From NCBI GenBank assembly GCA_020634755.1, contig JACKBC010000039.1:1-64000 (forward strand): a stretch of 64,000 bases of DNA, in the 5' to 3' direction. The DNA is from Caldilineaceae bacterium. GTDB taxonomy: Bacteria > Chloroflexota > Anaerolineae > Caldilineales > Caldilineaceae. A model generated the notes under the pieces. The model worked only from the letters and a program-made list of their open reading frames with translations. It did not search any database and had not been told where the DNA came from. Made by a program: the position numbers and the translations under genes. This document shows, piece by piece, positions 7,314 to 16,406 of this stretch. The stretch's first letter is position 1. Each line of letters begins with the position of its first letter.

Positions 7314-8315
7314 TCAATCATAGAGAGTGCGAATCTTCTCCACCAGCTCCGCATTGATGGGTCGCGGTGCCTCAGACAGCCGATTCTCATGGCGACGCTG
7401 ACCAGGTAGACGTACCCCCTCCAGACCGGTTAGCTCAGCGAAGAAGCCTTCAGCATGTGCGGCCCAATCCGGTCCGGCCATAATCGCCGGCGACATGGCT
7501 AGCAGAAACTCGCCGCCGCCCGCCGGTCCGCCATCGTTATTATCCACTTTGGCCGCCTCAAAGCTAAAACGTTCGCCCACCATGCCCGCGCAAAGCAACT
7601 CCACCATCATGGCAATGGCCGAGCCTTTATAACCGCCAAAGGGCAGCAGCACGCCGCCATTGGCAATCTTGGCCGGATCCGTGGTGGGGTTGCCGTCGGG
7701 GTCCAGCCCAGTGCCCAGCGGTACTTGGTGGCCGTCGCGCGCCGCAATCTGCACGTCGCCCAGCGCTTTGGCCGACGTGGCCATATCGAAAACCAGCGGC
7801 GTTTGGCCCGGTCGCGGCCAGGCAAACGAGAGCGGATTGGTGCCAAAAAGCGGCTTTTTGGCGCCGTGCGGCGCCACCGTGGGCTTATAAGCCGTGCAGG
7901 CCAGCCCCACCAACCCGCGTTCGGCCAGCGCTTCGGTCTCGGGCCACAGCGCGGCAAAGTGATATGTATTGGTAATGCCCATGGCGGCAATACCAATTTG
8001 TTGGGCCGCATCGGCCAAAATGGGCACACCACGCTGAATGGCCAGCGGCGTGTAACCATTGTCACCATCCATGCGCACAATGGCCGGCGTGATCAGCTTG
8101 GCCTGCGGGTTGGCTTTGCCATTTACCTTGCCGCTGCGCAGCGACGCCACATAGCCCGGCACGCGAAAGAGCCCGTGCGAATAGGAGCCATCGCGCTCCG
8201 CCGTGCTGACCGTGGTGGCAATGGCTTCGGCATTGGCTGCGTCGCAGCCGTTGTGCAGCAGGCAGCGCCGAGCCAGCTCATGAATTTCGGGAATCGTCAG
8301 GGAAATTGTGTTCAT
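7314..8315 (-). CDS. malate/L-lactate dehydrogenase (Ldh_2) family oxidoreductase
   Basis: 333 residues from ATG 8315 (an in-frame upstream ATG at 8381 would add 22 residues that derive from a palindromic repeat and is rejected). Family hallmarks are ERDGSYSHGLFRVPGYVASL near residue 50 with the catalytic His, AMGITNTYHFAALWPETEAL, GTNPLSFAWPRPGQTPLVFDMATS, and GGYKGSAIAMMVELLCAGM. The family reduces 2-oxo acids or imino acids such as delta1-piperideine-2-carboxylate with NAD(P)H. It is the last gene of the oligopeptide-type ABC operon, 71 bases after the ATPase gene, so its substrate may derive from the imported compound. The exact substrate cannot be read from the sequence. Confidence 0.88.
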   Translation of the reverse strand: MNTISLTIPEIHELARRCLLHNGCDAANAEAIATTVSTAERDGSYSHGLFRVPGYVASLRSGKVNGKANPQAKLITPAIVRMDGDNGYTPLAIQRGVPILADAAQQIGIAAMGITNTYHFAALWPETEALAERGLVGLACTAYKPTVAPHGAKKPLFGTNPLSFAWPRPGQTPLVFDMATSAKALGDVQIAARDGHQVPLGTGLDPDGNPTTDPAKIANGGVLLPFGGYKGSAIAMMVELLCAGMVGERFSFEAAKVDNNDGGPAGGGEFLLAMSPAIMAGPDWAAHAEGFFAELTGLEGVRLPGQRRHENRLSEAPRPINAELVEKIRTLYD

Positions 8316-8349
8316 AATTCTATACCGCCGGTTACTATTCAGCCGCAGC

Positions 8350-8390
8350 CTGAGCCTGTCGAAGGCGGAGGCGGGCTTCAACAGGCTCAG
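8350..8390. repeat. REP-like inverted repeat overlapping a stop codon
   Basis: CTGAGCCTGTCGAAG (8350-8364) pairs with CTTCAACAGGCTCAG (8376-8390) with one mismatch. It spans the end of the fused ATPase gene, whose stop is at 8387, and lies between it and the dehydrogenase gene. It could act as an intra-operon RNA stability or attenuation hairpin. Confidence 0.75.
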
Positions 8391-10525
8391 CCCCCGAGAG
8401 AGTGAATAGTCGCTACCGCCGTTGTAATTACCGGTTCAAACTCGGCCAACTGCTCGACCGGAATGTGGCAATAGATGCGATGGCCTTCGGTCACCTGCTG
8501 CCAGGGCGGCTCCTGCTCCGCGCAGATTTTGCCGCCGTCGGGCAAGAGGTGCCGACGCGGGCAGCGGGTGTGGAAGTGACAGCCGCTGGGCGGGTTGATG
8601 GCGCTTGGCACAGAACCGCTCAGGCGGATATGTTTCTGCTCGGCGTCTGGATCGGGGATGGGCACGGCGGAGAGCAATGCTTCTGTGTAGGGATGATAGG
8701 GCGGGGCATAGATGGCGGCGGCGGGGCCAATTTCCACAATTTCGCCCAAATACATAACGGCAATATAATCGGAGAAGAAGCGCACGACGCTCAGGTCGTG
8801 GGCAATAAAGAGCAGCGTTGAGTTATATTCCTGCTGAACTTCCAGCAGCAGATTGAGCACCGCGGCCTGCACCGATACATCCAGCGCGCTCACCGGTTCA
8901 TCACACAGCACCAGATCGGGCCGCGTGGCCAAGGCGCGGGCAATGCCCACGCGCTGCTTTTCGCCGCCGCTGAGCTGGCGCGGCAGGCGGTCGTAATAGT
9001 TCTCACCCAGGCGCACCGAGTGCAGCAGCTTGACCACCTCCGCCCGCACCTGCTCTTTGGGAATTTTGCCAAACCGCAGCAGCGGTCGTCCGATCTGCTG
9101 GCCCACCGTATAGGATGGATTCATGGTGGAATCTGGGTTTTGGAAGACCATTTGCAGCTCTTCCATAAGCTCGGCATCGCGGTCGTTCAGGTCTTTGGTA
9201 ATATCAAACCCCATAAAATCGGCTTGGCCAGCGGTGGCGCTTTCCAACCCAATAATGGTCTTCACCAACGTGCTCTTGCCGCAGCCAGACTCGCCTACAA
9301 TGCCTAGCGTCATGCCACGCGGCACGCTAAAAGAGATGCCATCCACGGCCTTGACCTGACGTTTTTCACCCAGACCGAATAGGTCGAGAAACGAATTGCC
9401 CTGCACGTCATAATATTTTTTCAGCGCGTCCACATCCAAAATGATGGGCTCCTGGCCGCTGGTGAAGGCGCCATTCTTTTGCACAGGCAACTCCATATCG
9501 GCCGGTGGTTGCCAATCGGCAAAGACAATGTCCTCAGCAAAGTGGCAAGCCACGCTATGCGGCGCTGAACTTGATGAATAATCGGCGCTTAATGTGTGCA
9601 GCGCCGGGCGCTCGGCTACACAACGATCTTGGGCATAATCACAGCGCGGCCCAAAGACGCAGCCCGATGATCGCTGATTGGGGGGTGGCACGCGGCCGCG
9701 AATGGGATAGAGCATGCTGCTGGCCTTATCGGCCCCCAAGCGCGGCACACAGCGAATGAGCCCTTGCGTATAGGGATGCCGCGGATTTTTAAAGATTTCG
9801 CGCACGGTGGCTTGCTCCACCATTTCGCCAGCATACATAACGCCGACGTGGTTGCAAACGCGCGCCACCACGCCCAGATTGTGGCTGATAAAAAGAATGG
9901 CCGTGTTAAAGGTTTCGCGCAGCTCGGCAATCAGATCCAGCACGGCGGCTTCCACGGTGACGTCAAGCGCCGTGGTTGGTTCATCCATAATGAGCAGCGC
10001 GGGGTTGTTGAGCAGCGCCATGGCAATGACGACGCGCTGCTGCTGACCGCCGGAGATCTGGTGGGGATAGCGCCGCATGACGCTGGCTGGGTCGGGCATA
10101 TGCACGCGCTCCAACATCTCCAGCGTGCGTTTGCGCGCGGCTTCCTCACTCATGCTTTGGTGCACAGTCAGCACTTCGGTCAGCTGATCCCCCAACCGCA
10201 TAGAGGGATTGAGCGCCTGCATGGGGTCCTGAAAGACCATGGTAATGCGGTTGCCGCGCATCTGTCGCAGCTCTTCGGGCGAACGGCCAGTCAATTCTTC
10301 GCCCTGAAACATAATGCTGCCGCGTTTAACATAGCCATTGCGCCCCAAAAAGTTTACCAGTGACCAGGCTACCGTGCTTTTGCCACAGCCCGACTCACCG
10401 ACCAGGCCAAAGCTTTCCCCTTCTTTGAGTTCGAACGAAACATTTTGCACGGCTTCGATTTCGCCGCCGCGTACTTTATAGGCAATGGCTAAATTTTTAA
10501 CAGATAGAACGGTAGATGATGACAT
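8387..10525 (-). CDS. fused oligopeptide ABC transporter ATPase (DppD-DppF type)
   Basis: 712 residues carrying two complete ATP-binding cassettes in one chain. First: Walker A GESGCGKST at residues 43-51, signature ISGGQQQRVVIAMALL, Walker B LLIMDEPTTALD, then an oligo_HPY-type Cys-rich tail (CVFGPRCDYAQDRC). Second: Walker A GESGCGKST near 411-419, signature LSGGEKQRVGIARALA, Walker B LVLCDEPVSALD, then a tail with CHFHTRCPRRHLL. Most bacteria encode these halves as separate DppD/OppD and DppF/OppF proteins; a tandem fusion ensures one-to-one stoichiometry. Start at ATG 10525; codons upstream to 10600 overlap a perfect hairpin and are rejected. Powers import of peptides or related solutes with the two permeases upstream. 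Confidence 0.95.
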   Translation of the reverse strand: MSSSTVLSVKNLAIAYKVRGGEIEAVQNVSFELKEGESFGLVGESGCGKSTVAWSLVNFLGRNGYVKRGSIMFQGEELTGRSPEELRQMRGNRITMVFQDPMQALNPSMRLGDQLTEVLTVHQSMSEEAARKRTLEMLERVHMPDPASVMRRYPHQISGGQQQRVVIAMALLNNPALLIMDEPTTALDVTVEAAVLDLIAELRETFNTAILFISHNLGVVARVCNHVGVMYAGEMVEQATVREIFKNPRHPYTQGLIRCVPRLGADKASSMLYPIRGRVPPPNQRSSGCVFGPRCDYAQDRCVAERPALHTLSADYSSSSAPHSVACHFAEDIVFADWQPPADMELPVQKNGAFTSGQEPIILDVDALKKYYDVQGNSFLDLFGLGEKRQVKAVDGISFSVPRGMTLGIVGESGCGKSTLVKTIIGLESATAGQADFMGFDITKDLNDRDAELMEELQMVFQNPDSTMNPSYTVGQQIGRPLLRFGKIPKEQVRAEVVKLLHSVRLGENYYDRLPRQLSGGEKQRVGIARALATRPDLVLCDEPVSALDVSVQAAVLNLLLEVQQEYNSTLLFIAHDLSVVRFFSDYIAVMYLGEIVEIGPAAAIYAPPYHPYTEALLSAVPIPDPDAEQKHIRLSGSVPSAINPPSGCHFHTRCPRRHLLPDGGKICAEQEPPWQQVTEGHRIYCHIPVEQLAEFEPVITTAVATIHSLGG

Positions 10526-10564
10526 AGTTTTGTTGCAGCTCAATTGTTTATGCGGGCGCGGGCG

Positions 10565-10613
10565 ACGGCATGCCCAGATGACTTGGACAGGCTCAGTCAT
10601 CTGGGCATGCCGT
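10565..10613. repeat. perfect 19-bp hairpin between permease and ATPase genes
   Basis: ACGGCATGCCCAGATGACT (10565-10583) is the exact reverse complement of 10595-10613, with an 11-base loop. It sits in the 101-bp gap between the DppC-like permease gene and the fused ATPase gene and is transcribed with the operon. It has no T-run on the transcribed strand, so it is more likely a stabilising or processing hairpin, or a mobile repeat, than a terminator. Confidence 0.85.
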
Positions 10614-10626
10614 TATCTTGGCGCAC

Positions 10627-11553
10627 TTACCGCTGATAGCGGCTGGTTTCTTCATTCAGGCCGTCGGCAAATAGGTTGAGCCCAATGACCAGTGTGGCAA
10701 TGGCCAAGGATGGCCACAGCACGGCGTAGGGATTATTAAAAATGTAGCTGCGCGCTTCGTTGACCATGTTGCCCCAGTCGGGATCGGGCGGCGGCAGACC
10801 AATGCCCAAAAAGCCCAGCGTGGCAATGGCAAAAATGGCATAGCCAATGCGCAACATGGCGTCCACCAGCAGCGGTCCGCGGGCATTCGGCAATATTTCG
10901 CGAAACATAATATAGAAAGCGCTTTCACCGCGCGTCTGTGCCGCCAGCACATAATCGCGATTTTTGATGTCGAGCGCCAGGCTGCGCGCCAGCCGGGCCA
11001 CGCCTGGGGCGCCGGTAACGGTAATGGCAATAATCACGACCCAATCGCCTTGCCCCAGGGCGGCAATTACCACCAAATAGAGGATAATGCGCGGGAAGGC
11101 AATGAGCGCGTCCAAAATCTGCATAATAATCTGATCTGTCCAACCGCCGTAATAGCCGGCCGTGAGCCCCATGGCGACGCCCAGCACCAACGAGCCAAAC
11201 ACGCCCCAAATCGCCACACCGCCCGGGATGGCAATGCCACCGGGCAGCCGCGTTTTGATCAAAATCACTTGAGCGCCGGTCATTAAACGCGAAAGCAGAT
11301 CGCGTCCAAGATGGTCTGTACCCAACCAGTTGGTGGCGTTTGGCCACAAGTTCTGTTCAAATTGGGAAGCGTTGGGGGGATAAGGCGTCCACACCATCGA
11401 AAGCAGCGCCAGAAAGAACCAGAAGAGAACAATGGCCAGCCCAATGGTGCCGACCCGTGAGTCCAAAATAATGAGGGCGTTCTGCCCATAACGACGCCAC
11501 GCTGAAGTCGAGCCTACTGCTGCCACCGATGTTGTCTGTTCTGCAACCGCCAT
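10627..11553 (-). CDS. oligopeptide ABC transporter permease, DppC/OppC-like
   Basis: 308 residues from ATG 11553. An N-terminal cytoplasmic stretch is followed by a first membrane segment (TIGLAIVLFWFFLALLSMVW) and an OppC_N-type linker (NLWPNATNWLGTDHLGRDLLSRLMTGAQ), then the BPD_transp_1 core with the EAA-like loop ARLARSLALDIKNRDYVLAA and helices to the C-terminus. The family forms the second channel subunit of dipeptide/oligopeptide importers. It lies between the DppB-like permease gene and the fused ATPase gene. The upstream in-frame start at 11619 falls within a compound palindrome and is not favoured. Confidence 0.92.
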   Translation of the reverse strand: MAVAEQTTSVAAVGSTSAWRRYGQNALIILDSRVGTIGLAIVLFWFFLALLSMVWTPYPPNASQFEQNLWPNATNWLGTDHLGRDLLSRLMTGAQVILIKTRLPGGIAIPGGVAIWGVFGSLVLGVAMGLTAGYYGGWTDQIIMQILDALIAFPRIILYLVVIAALGQGDWVVIIAITVTGAPGVARLARSLALDIKNRDYVLAAQTRGESAFYIMFREILPNARGPLLVDAMLRIGYAIFAIATLGFLGIGLPPPDPDWGNMVNEARSYIFNNPYAVLWPSLAIATLVIGLNLFADGLNEETSRYQR

Positions 11554-11574
11554 AGAATTTTCCCAAGTTGGAGG

Positions 11575-11676
11575 CCTCTCCTCCCCCTGGCCCCCTCCTC
11601 TCCACAAGGCCCTAAGCACAGCTTAGGCGGAGAGGAGGGGGAAAGACGCACAAAGTGCGTCAAGGGGGAGGAGAGG
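11575..11676. repeat. compound palindrome between permease genes
   Basis: Four nested stems are visible: outer CCTCTCCTCCCCCTGG (11575-11590) with 11661-11676; CCCCCTCCTCTCC (11591-11603) with 11629-11641; inner CCTAAGC (11611-11617) with 11621-11627; and a side hairpin GACGCAC (11645-11651) with 11655-11661. The result is a cruciform-like structure with two branches. It occupies most of the 197-bp gap between the two permease genes. Confidence 0.85.
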
Positions 11677-11750
11677 TCACATGAACGAAATAAGTACGCC
11701 CGAACAAACAAACTTCTCGACCGGTACACACAATACGCAACACGCATTCC

Positions 11751-13073
11751 CTACGCGTACCGAATGCGCGGATTCAGCAATACATAAGCCACATCACCGA
11801 TAATGCGCGTGATCACCGCAATGGCTACGGTGACCATAGCGGCCGCCTCAATGGCATTGAAATCACCAAAAATGGCCGAATCGTAAATGTAGGTACCGAG
11901 GCCGGGGTACCCAAAGACCACTTCCACAATGACAATGCCGCCCACCAGCCAATTCACGTGAAGCATGATCACCGTAATCGGCGCAATGAGCGCATTGCGC
12001 ACGGCATGGCGCAAGACAACGCGGCTGTAGGGCATGCCCTTGATAATGGCCGTGCGCACGTAGGAAGAGTTCATCACTTCCACCATGCTGGTGCGCGTCA
12101 TGCGCGCCACGTAGCCCAGCTCGACGGCGGTCAACGTGATCACCGGCAGCACCAATATTTTGGCGCTGTCCCAGCTCGATAGCAATTCCAATATAGATTG
12201 GTCGGAAAAGAAGACCGAAACCGCGGGCAGCCATTTGAGCCAAATCCCAAAGACCAAGATCAAGACCACGCCGGTCACAAACTCGGGCGTGGCCGTTAAA
12301 GCCAAACCGGTAATGGAGATGATGCGATCGGTCCAACGCCCTTCGTTGATGCCGGCAATAACGCCAAAGAGCAGCGCTAACGGCATCACCACAATAAAAG
12401 CCAACATGGCCAAAACGCCCGTCTTTTGGATGCGCCCCGGTAAAGAAGCCGAAACGGGTCGTCCCGTACGCAGGGATTCACCGGGATCACCGCGTATTAA
12501 TCCCTTGGAAAGCGGTATGAACTCAACGGGGCTATCGCCTTCTTCGCGAAAGCCGGCCTTGGTGCGGACCTGGATGGTGGCGCCTTCACCGCGTATCCAA
12601 CGCACAGCACTATTATTGTTGTTCAGGCCCCAAAATTCGGGAATGCCATTGGCATCCGTGGTCCAAATATCGTCCGGCGCCGGCCGCTGAATGGAGGAAC
12701 CATCTTCCTGGCGCACCAGTTCGAAGAGGTCGCCGCCATCCATTTGCCAGCGCAATAATTCACCCGCGTTGCCACGCACCCACCACTCGGGTTCTTTGGT
12801 CTGCGGGTTATAAACTGTCACCAGTGGCCTACCCACGCGATCTTTTAGCCACCAGTCGTTACCCGCCAGCCACGTAAAATAGCGCACCAACGGCGATTGA
12901 TTGAGCCCCAACTGGTTCCGGTACGAGTCGCGCTGCGCCTGGGTGGATTCAATCCCCAATATCTTGATCGTCACGTCGCCACGGCCATACTCCACCATAA
13001 AAAAGAGCAGCAACGAGACCAGTAACATTGTAATAATTGCCGAAAATAGACTACGTAGTATAAATCGAAGCAT
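11751..13073 (-). CDS. oligopeptide ABC transporter permease, DppB/OppB-like, with large insert
   Basis: 440 residues from ATG 13073 (MLRFILRSLFSAIITMLLVS); the in-frame start at 13121 adds 16 residues without support. After the first membrane segment there is an insert of roughly 150 residues (NDWWLKDRVGRPLVTVYNPQ through IQVRTKAGFREEG), hydrophilic and expected outside the membrane, before SLPGRIQKTGVLAMLAF and the usual five-helix BPD_transp_1 core with the loop ELGYVARMTRTSMVEVMNSS. DppB proteins are normally about 310-340 residues, so the insert explains the extra length. It could contact the binding lipoprotein. Part of the operon from 14942 to 7314. Confidence 0.92.
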   Translation of the reverse strand: MLRFILRSLFSAIITMLLVSLLLFFMVEYGRGDVTIKILGIESTQAQRDSYRNQLGLNQSPLVRYFTWLAGNDWWLKDRVGRPLVTVYNPQTKEPEWWVRGNAGELLRWQMDGGDLFELVRQEDGSSIQRPAPDDIWTTDANGIPEFWGLNNNNSAVRWIRGEGATIQVRTKAGFREEGDSPVEFIPLSKGLIRGDPGESLRTGRPVSASLPGRIQKTGVLAMLAFIVVMPLALLFGVIAGINEGRWTDRIISITGLALTATPEFVTGVVLILVFGIWLKWLPAVSVFFSDQSILELLSSWDSAKILVLPVITLTAVELGYVARMTRTSMVEVMNSSYVRTAIIKGMPYSRVVLRHAVRNALIAPITVIMLHVNWLVGGIVIVEVVFGYPGLGTYIYDSAIFGDFNAIEAAAMVTVAIAVITRIIGDVAYVLLNPRIRYA

Positions 13074-13179
13074 AGGATTTATTGGAGAGTAGGAATTAGG
13101 GAGTAGATTTCCGATCTCCACCCCCGAGCCCAGCCATACAAACCGACTTGGTCAGCGTCCAGCATGAACTTATAGAATT

Positions 13180-13212
13180 AAACCTGTCAGGCCTCGCAGA
13201 CCTGACAGGTTT
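13180..13212. terminator. 12-bp hairpin between binding-protein and permease genes
   Basis: AAACCTGTCAGG (13180-13191) pairs perfectly with CCTGACAGGTTT (13201-13212). Located 26 bases after the binding-protein stop. In the minus-strand transcript it would form a hairpin starting with AAACC and ending in GGTTT; the following T-run is short, so partial termination or mRNA protection, giving more binding protein than permease, is the likely effect. Confidence 0.6.
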
Positions 13213-13238
13213 GGGCGCCAACTTATTTTTTGACGATA

Positions 13239-14942
13239 CTAGGCGTCATTCTTCCATACATCGTAGAGCAGATCGTAGCTGGTGGGATGCGCTTTCACAT
13301 TCTCGAAGTTGTTGCGCGTAATGTTCCAAACGCTGCGCCAGTGGCTAATGCCAATGGGGCCGCGCTCTTGCATAATATCCTCAATTTGGGACATGATTTC
13401 GCGGCGCGCTTCTACATCCAACGTGGCTTCCGCCTGGCGCAAGAGCGTCTCGAATTCGTCATCGGTCCAGCGCGTTTCGTTCCAGTTGCCGATGGCGGCT
13501 GCGGTATAGGCCAGCGGCAGCACCATGGTATCCAGCGGGCGGTGCGTCCAAGAAGTGAGGCCCAGATCCACTTCCGTCCAGCGATCCCAGTAGCCATCTG
13601 GCTCGGTAATGTCGAGCGTAATGTCAAAGCCCGCCGGCGCGGCCAGCTCTTTCAGCGCCTGCGCCATCTCCGGCTCAGCCTGATCGTTCTTGGTGGCCAG
13701 GGTTACGGCTAGCGGTAGCTCAATGCCCTTTTCGGCGGCATACTCTTCCAGCAGCGCCTTTGCGCCCTCGGGGTCGTAGGCGGGAATCGGCTTTTCGGCA
13801 TAGGCCGGATGCACCGGCGCCACATGGGCATCAATGCCCAGATCGCCCTGGCCAAAGTAGGCAAGCTGCAAAATCTTCTCGCGATCCTGGCACATCTTTA
13901 GCGCCGTGCGCACGCGATTATCGTCCCACGGTTCCAGATCCACGCGCGTACGCAGCACAATGGTCTGCGCCGTGCTGGCGGGAATCACGTTGAAGTCCGC
14001 GGAATCTTTGGTCGCCTGCCATTGGCTGGGGCCGGGGTTATAGATGCTGTCTACCTGACCACCCAACATGGCGGCCACAGTGGCGTCCTTGTCCAGATTG
14101 ACGTAGACGACCTCATCCAGATAGGGCAGCGGGTTGCCGTCTTCACCCATGCGCCAATAGTCGCTGCGCGCTTTGAGCACGGCGCGCTCATCCTGGTTGT
14201 ATTCATCCAGCGTAAAGGGGCCGGTGCCAATGGGTTGCTTAATGTAGTCACCCTCAAAGTTGCGGTGCAGGATAATGGCCGGATAGTGGAAGAGATGTTC
14301 CGGCACGCCAATATTGCCAGAGTTGAGGTGCAGCTTAATCGTGTAATCGTCGACCTGCTCCACGCTGTTCATGCCGTCGAGATAGGAGAGCAAACCCAAC
14401 ATCGACGAACCGATATCCTCGTCCAGCCATTGGCTAAAGCTAAACATGACGTCATCCGTGGTCAGCTCGTCGCCATTATTGAACTTGATGCCCTGCTTCA
14501 GGTTGAGCGTCCATTCCGTCACATCGTCATTGGCTTCCCAACTATCCAGCAGGAAGGGGCGCGTCAAATTGTCTGGGCCGGTCTCGGTCAAATATTCGCC
14601 AACCTGGCGGGCCACATTTGCGGCTTCCACCCAGGAAAAGCGGGCGGGATGGTCAATCTGCTGTAGCAACATGCCGATGCGCAACGTGCCGCCGCGCACA
14701 ATGCCGCCGGCGGCCGCCGGCACCGCGGCAGCATCTGCACCAGTTGAAGATGTTGAACCGGTAGTGGCTTCGGGTGTCGTACAGGCCGCGGCCAGCGTGG
14801 CGGCGCCAGCAGACATGCCCAGGAGGGTGGCGGTGCGCAAAAATTCGCGCCGCGATATACGCCCCTGACGCAACTGCTCGAAGGCGTCCGGAATGCGCAC
14901 ATGTACTTTTTCCATTTGTTTCTGCGTTATTTTAGGGTTCAT
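13239..14942 (-). CDS. ABC transporter substrate-binding lipoprotein, SBP_bac_5 family
   Basis: 567 residues from ATG 14942, which has GAGAGG seven bases upstream; the ATG at 14957 is the alternative. The N-terminus holds a Tat motif, ISRREFLRTATLLGMSAGAA, followed by a lipobox LAAAC, so the protein is probably exported folded and lipid-anchored. The mature region shows the family-5 solute-binding pattern: WTLNLKQGIKFNNGDELTTD, DDVMFSFSQWLD, then PIGTGPFTLDEYNQ and DREKILQLAYFGQGD. Such proteins bind peptides, nickel, glutathione or sugar derivatives. It is the first gene of the ABC operon. A hairpin follows its stop. Confidence 0.93.
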   Translation of the reverse strand: MNPKITQKQMEKVHVRIPDAFEQLRQGRISRREFLRTATLLGMSAGAATLAAACTTPEATTGSTSSTGADAAAVPAAAGGIVRGGTLRIGMLLQQIDHPARFSWVEAANVARQVGEYLTETGPDNLTRPFLLDSWEANDDVTEWTLNLKQGIKFNNGDELTTDDVMFSFSQWLDEDIGSSMLGLLSYLDGMNSVEQVDDYTIKLHLNSGNIGVPEHLFHYPAIILHRNFEGDYIKQPIGTGPFTLDEYNQDERAVLKARSDYWRMGEDGNPLPYLDEVVYVNLDKDATVAAMLGGQVDSIYNPGPSQWQATKDSADFNVIPASTAQTIVLRTRVDLEPWDDNRVRTALKMCQDREKILQLAYFGQGDLGIDAHVAPVHPAYAEKPIPAYDPEGAKALLEEYAAEKGIELPLAVTLATKNDQAEPEMAQALKELAAPAGFDITLDITEPDGYWDRWTEVDLGLTSWTHRPLDTMVLPLAYTAAAIGNWNETRWTDDEFETLLRQAEATLDVEARREIMSQIEDIMQERGPIGISHWRSVWNITRNNFENVKAHPTSYDLLYDVWKNDA

Positions 14943-15036
14943 GAAAATTCCTCTCATCAGTGTTCTAATGTGCTATGGAAAATAGGATACGAATGCACGT
15001 GGGAATTCATGCATCTTTACAATCTGCGGCAACTTC

Positions 15037-15123
15037 TATACTCAGCGCTGATTGAGAACTGGCGTTTCATTACGCCTGTTGAGCCAATAGACGACTCCGG
15101 TTCTCATCTCAACCGCAGTATAA
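15037..15123. repeat. ~86-bp palindromic element, copy 3
   Basis: Begins TATACTCAGCGCTGATTGAG and ends CAACCGCAGTATAAC, so it is inverted relative to the copies at 6371 and 47913. Arms TGAGAACTGG (15053-15062) and CCGGTTCTCA (15097-15106) match with one mismatch. Lies in the 702-bp gap 14943-15644, which otherwise holds no supportable gene. Confidence 0.8.
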
Positions 15124-15188
15124 CTTCTGCAACAAATATCCAATAGGAGTTACTACAAAATGCCCAATTGTTTAGGACCTATATGATG

Positions 15189-15214
15189 GCGGTTGTATAG
15201 CGCACAGAGCCATC
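15189..15214 (-). repeat. single inverted copy of the 34-bp repeat core
   Basis: GCGGTTGTATAGCGCACAGA followed by GCCATC is, apart from small changes, the reverse complement of the unit arrayed at 1720-1819. Just after it, ACTTACGCAAGCC near 15228 resembles one end of the GTTACGCA element family. Confidence 0.75.
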
Positions 15215-15644
15215 AATGAACGTAAGGACTTACGCAAGCCTTGAGCAAAATCGCATAAAATGCAAATGGCTCTACTCCCAGCAAGCCACAGGGCTGCGTA
15301 CGTTGTGTTGTTCCAGATGCATCCAGTGTGAGGCGGTAAAGTCGGTAAGTGCAGCGTGGGAAAATGATTTCCTGAAATGATTTATTCCAGCCTACATGTA
15401 ATATCACAGATTATGTGACTATTGCAAGTTTATCTGGACTTGCACAGCGCCCGTGAACTTCTAGGAGCAGAAATCATTGTCAATACCGCTATCGCCAACA
15501 CTTTGCAGTCTACTGATTATCGGCAGAGCATTATAGTGCGCTGGGGATATTAAACACGAGGATACACAACAGAATATATACAGAATATATATGAGGCTCC
15601 GCAATAGCCGCTGCTGCATTCACTCGCCATGCCGACCACACGCG

Positions 15645-16184
15645 CTAGAAAAAATTAGCCACAAAATGGGCCGTAGCCAGTGGCGGCTCAAATCCATTGG
15701 GCCAATGGGTATGCATGTTGTACTTGACGCCTTGTAAGTTGGCGTCGGTCAGATTGCTATCGGTCAAATTAGCCCAACAAAGATTGGCATTGCGAAGATT
15801 GGCCTTGTGCAAAGTGGCCTTATGTAAATCTGCCCACATTAATGAGGCAGACGTTAAATCAGCGCCGCGCAACGAGGCGTGACGCATATTCGCACCACAC
15901 AAATTTACCGAGACCAAACTGGCTTGACACAGCTTCGATGTGGACAAATTAACGCTCACGGCGACCGCTCCTGCCAAATCACTACCCTGCAGGAGAGCGC
16001 CTTGTAAATTAGCATAGCTTAGATCCGCCTCCCCCAATTTGATATGGCTCAGGTCAATGTGGGGGAGTTCGGCCTCGCTAATATCAATGCTGCTCAGGTC
16101 AGATTCTACCGCTTCGGCTAACAATACGCTCAGTTCCGCCTCTGGAATACGCCATTCGTCGGTAGCTTGCGTTTGTAGGTGCAT
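15645..16184 (-). CDS. pentapeptide-repeat protein
   Basis: 179 residues. From about residue 33 to 150 the chain is built from A(D/N)LxX five-residue steps (for example GEADLSYANLQGALLQGSDL and DLHKATLHKANLRNANLCWA), about 22 steps, which fold as a right-handed quadrilateral beta-helix. The end carries YNMHTHWPNGFEPPLA, a tail often seen after pentapeptide repeats. Some relatives protect gyrase by mimicking DNA, but most have no known role. Expected cytoplasmic, as there is no signal peptide. Stands alone and divergent from the GntR regulator gene. Confidence 0.9.
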   Translation of the reverse strand: MHLQTQATDEWRIPEAELSVLLAEAVESDLSSIDISEAELPHIDLSHIKLGEADLSYANLQGALLQGSDLAGAVAVSVNLSTSKLCQASLVSVNLCGANMRHASLRGADLTSASLMWADLHKATLHKANLRNANLCWANLTDSNLTDANLQGVKYNMHTHWPNGFEPPLATAHFVANFF

Positions 16185-16406
16185 ACAACTCCTTCCAGTT
16201 CGTGTTCCTAATAATTTGGGGGATTGACTTTTGGTCTAAATCTGATATAGTTTGCAAATCTAATATTTTACAGAAATTTCAGTATAATATCAGACAGCAA
16301 CGTCTCTTACCTTATCATCCCTGAGTAAGGTCGTCAAGTTATGCGAGTTCGGCCCTTCGGGCCATTGCGAACTTCGTCATTACTACAGCTAATTAAGGCA
16401 TTGGCC

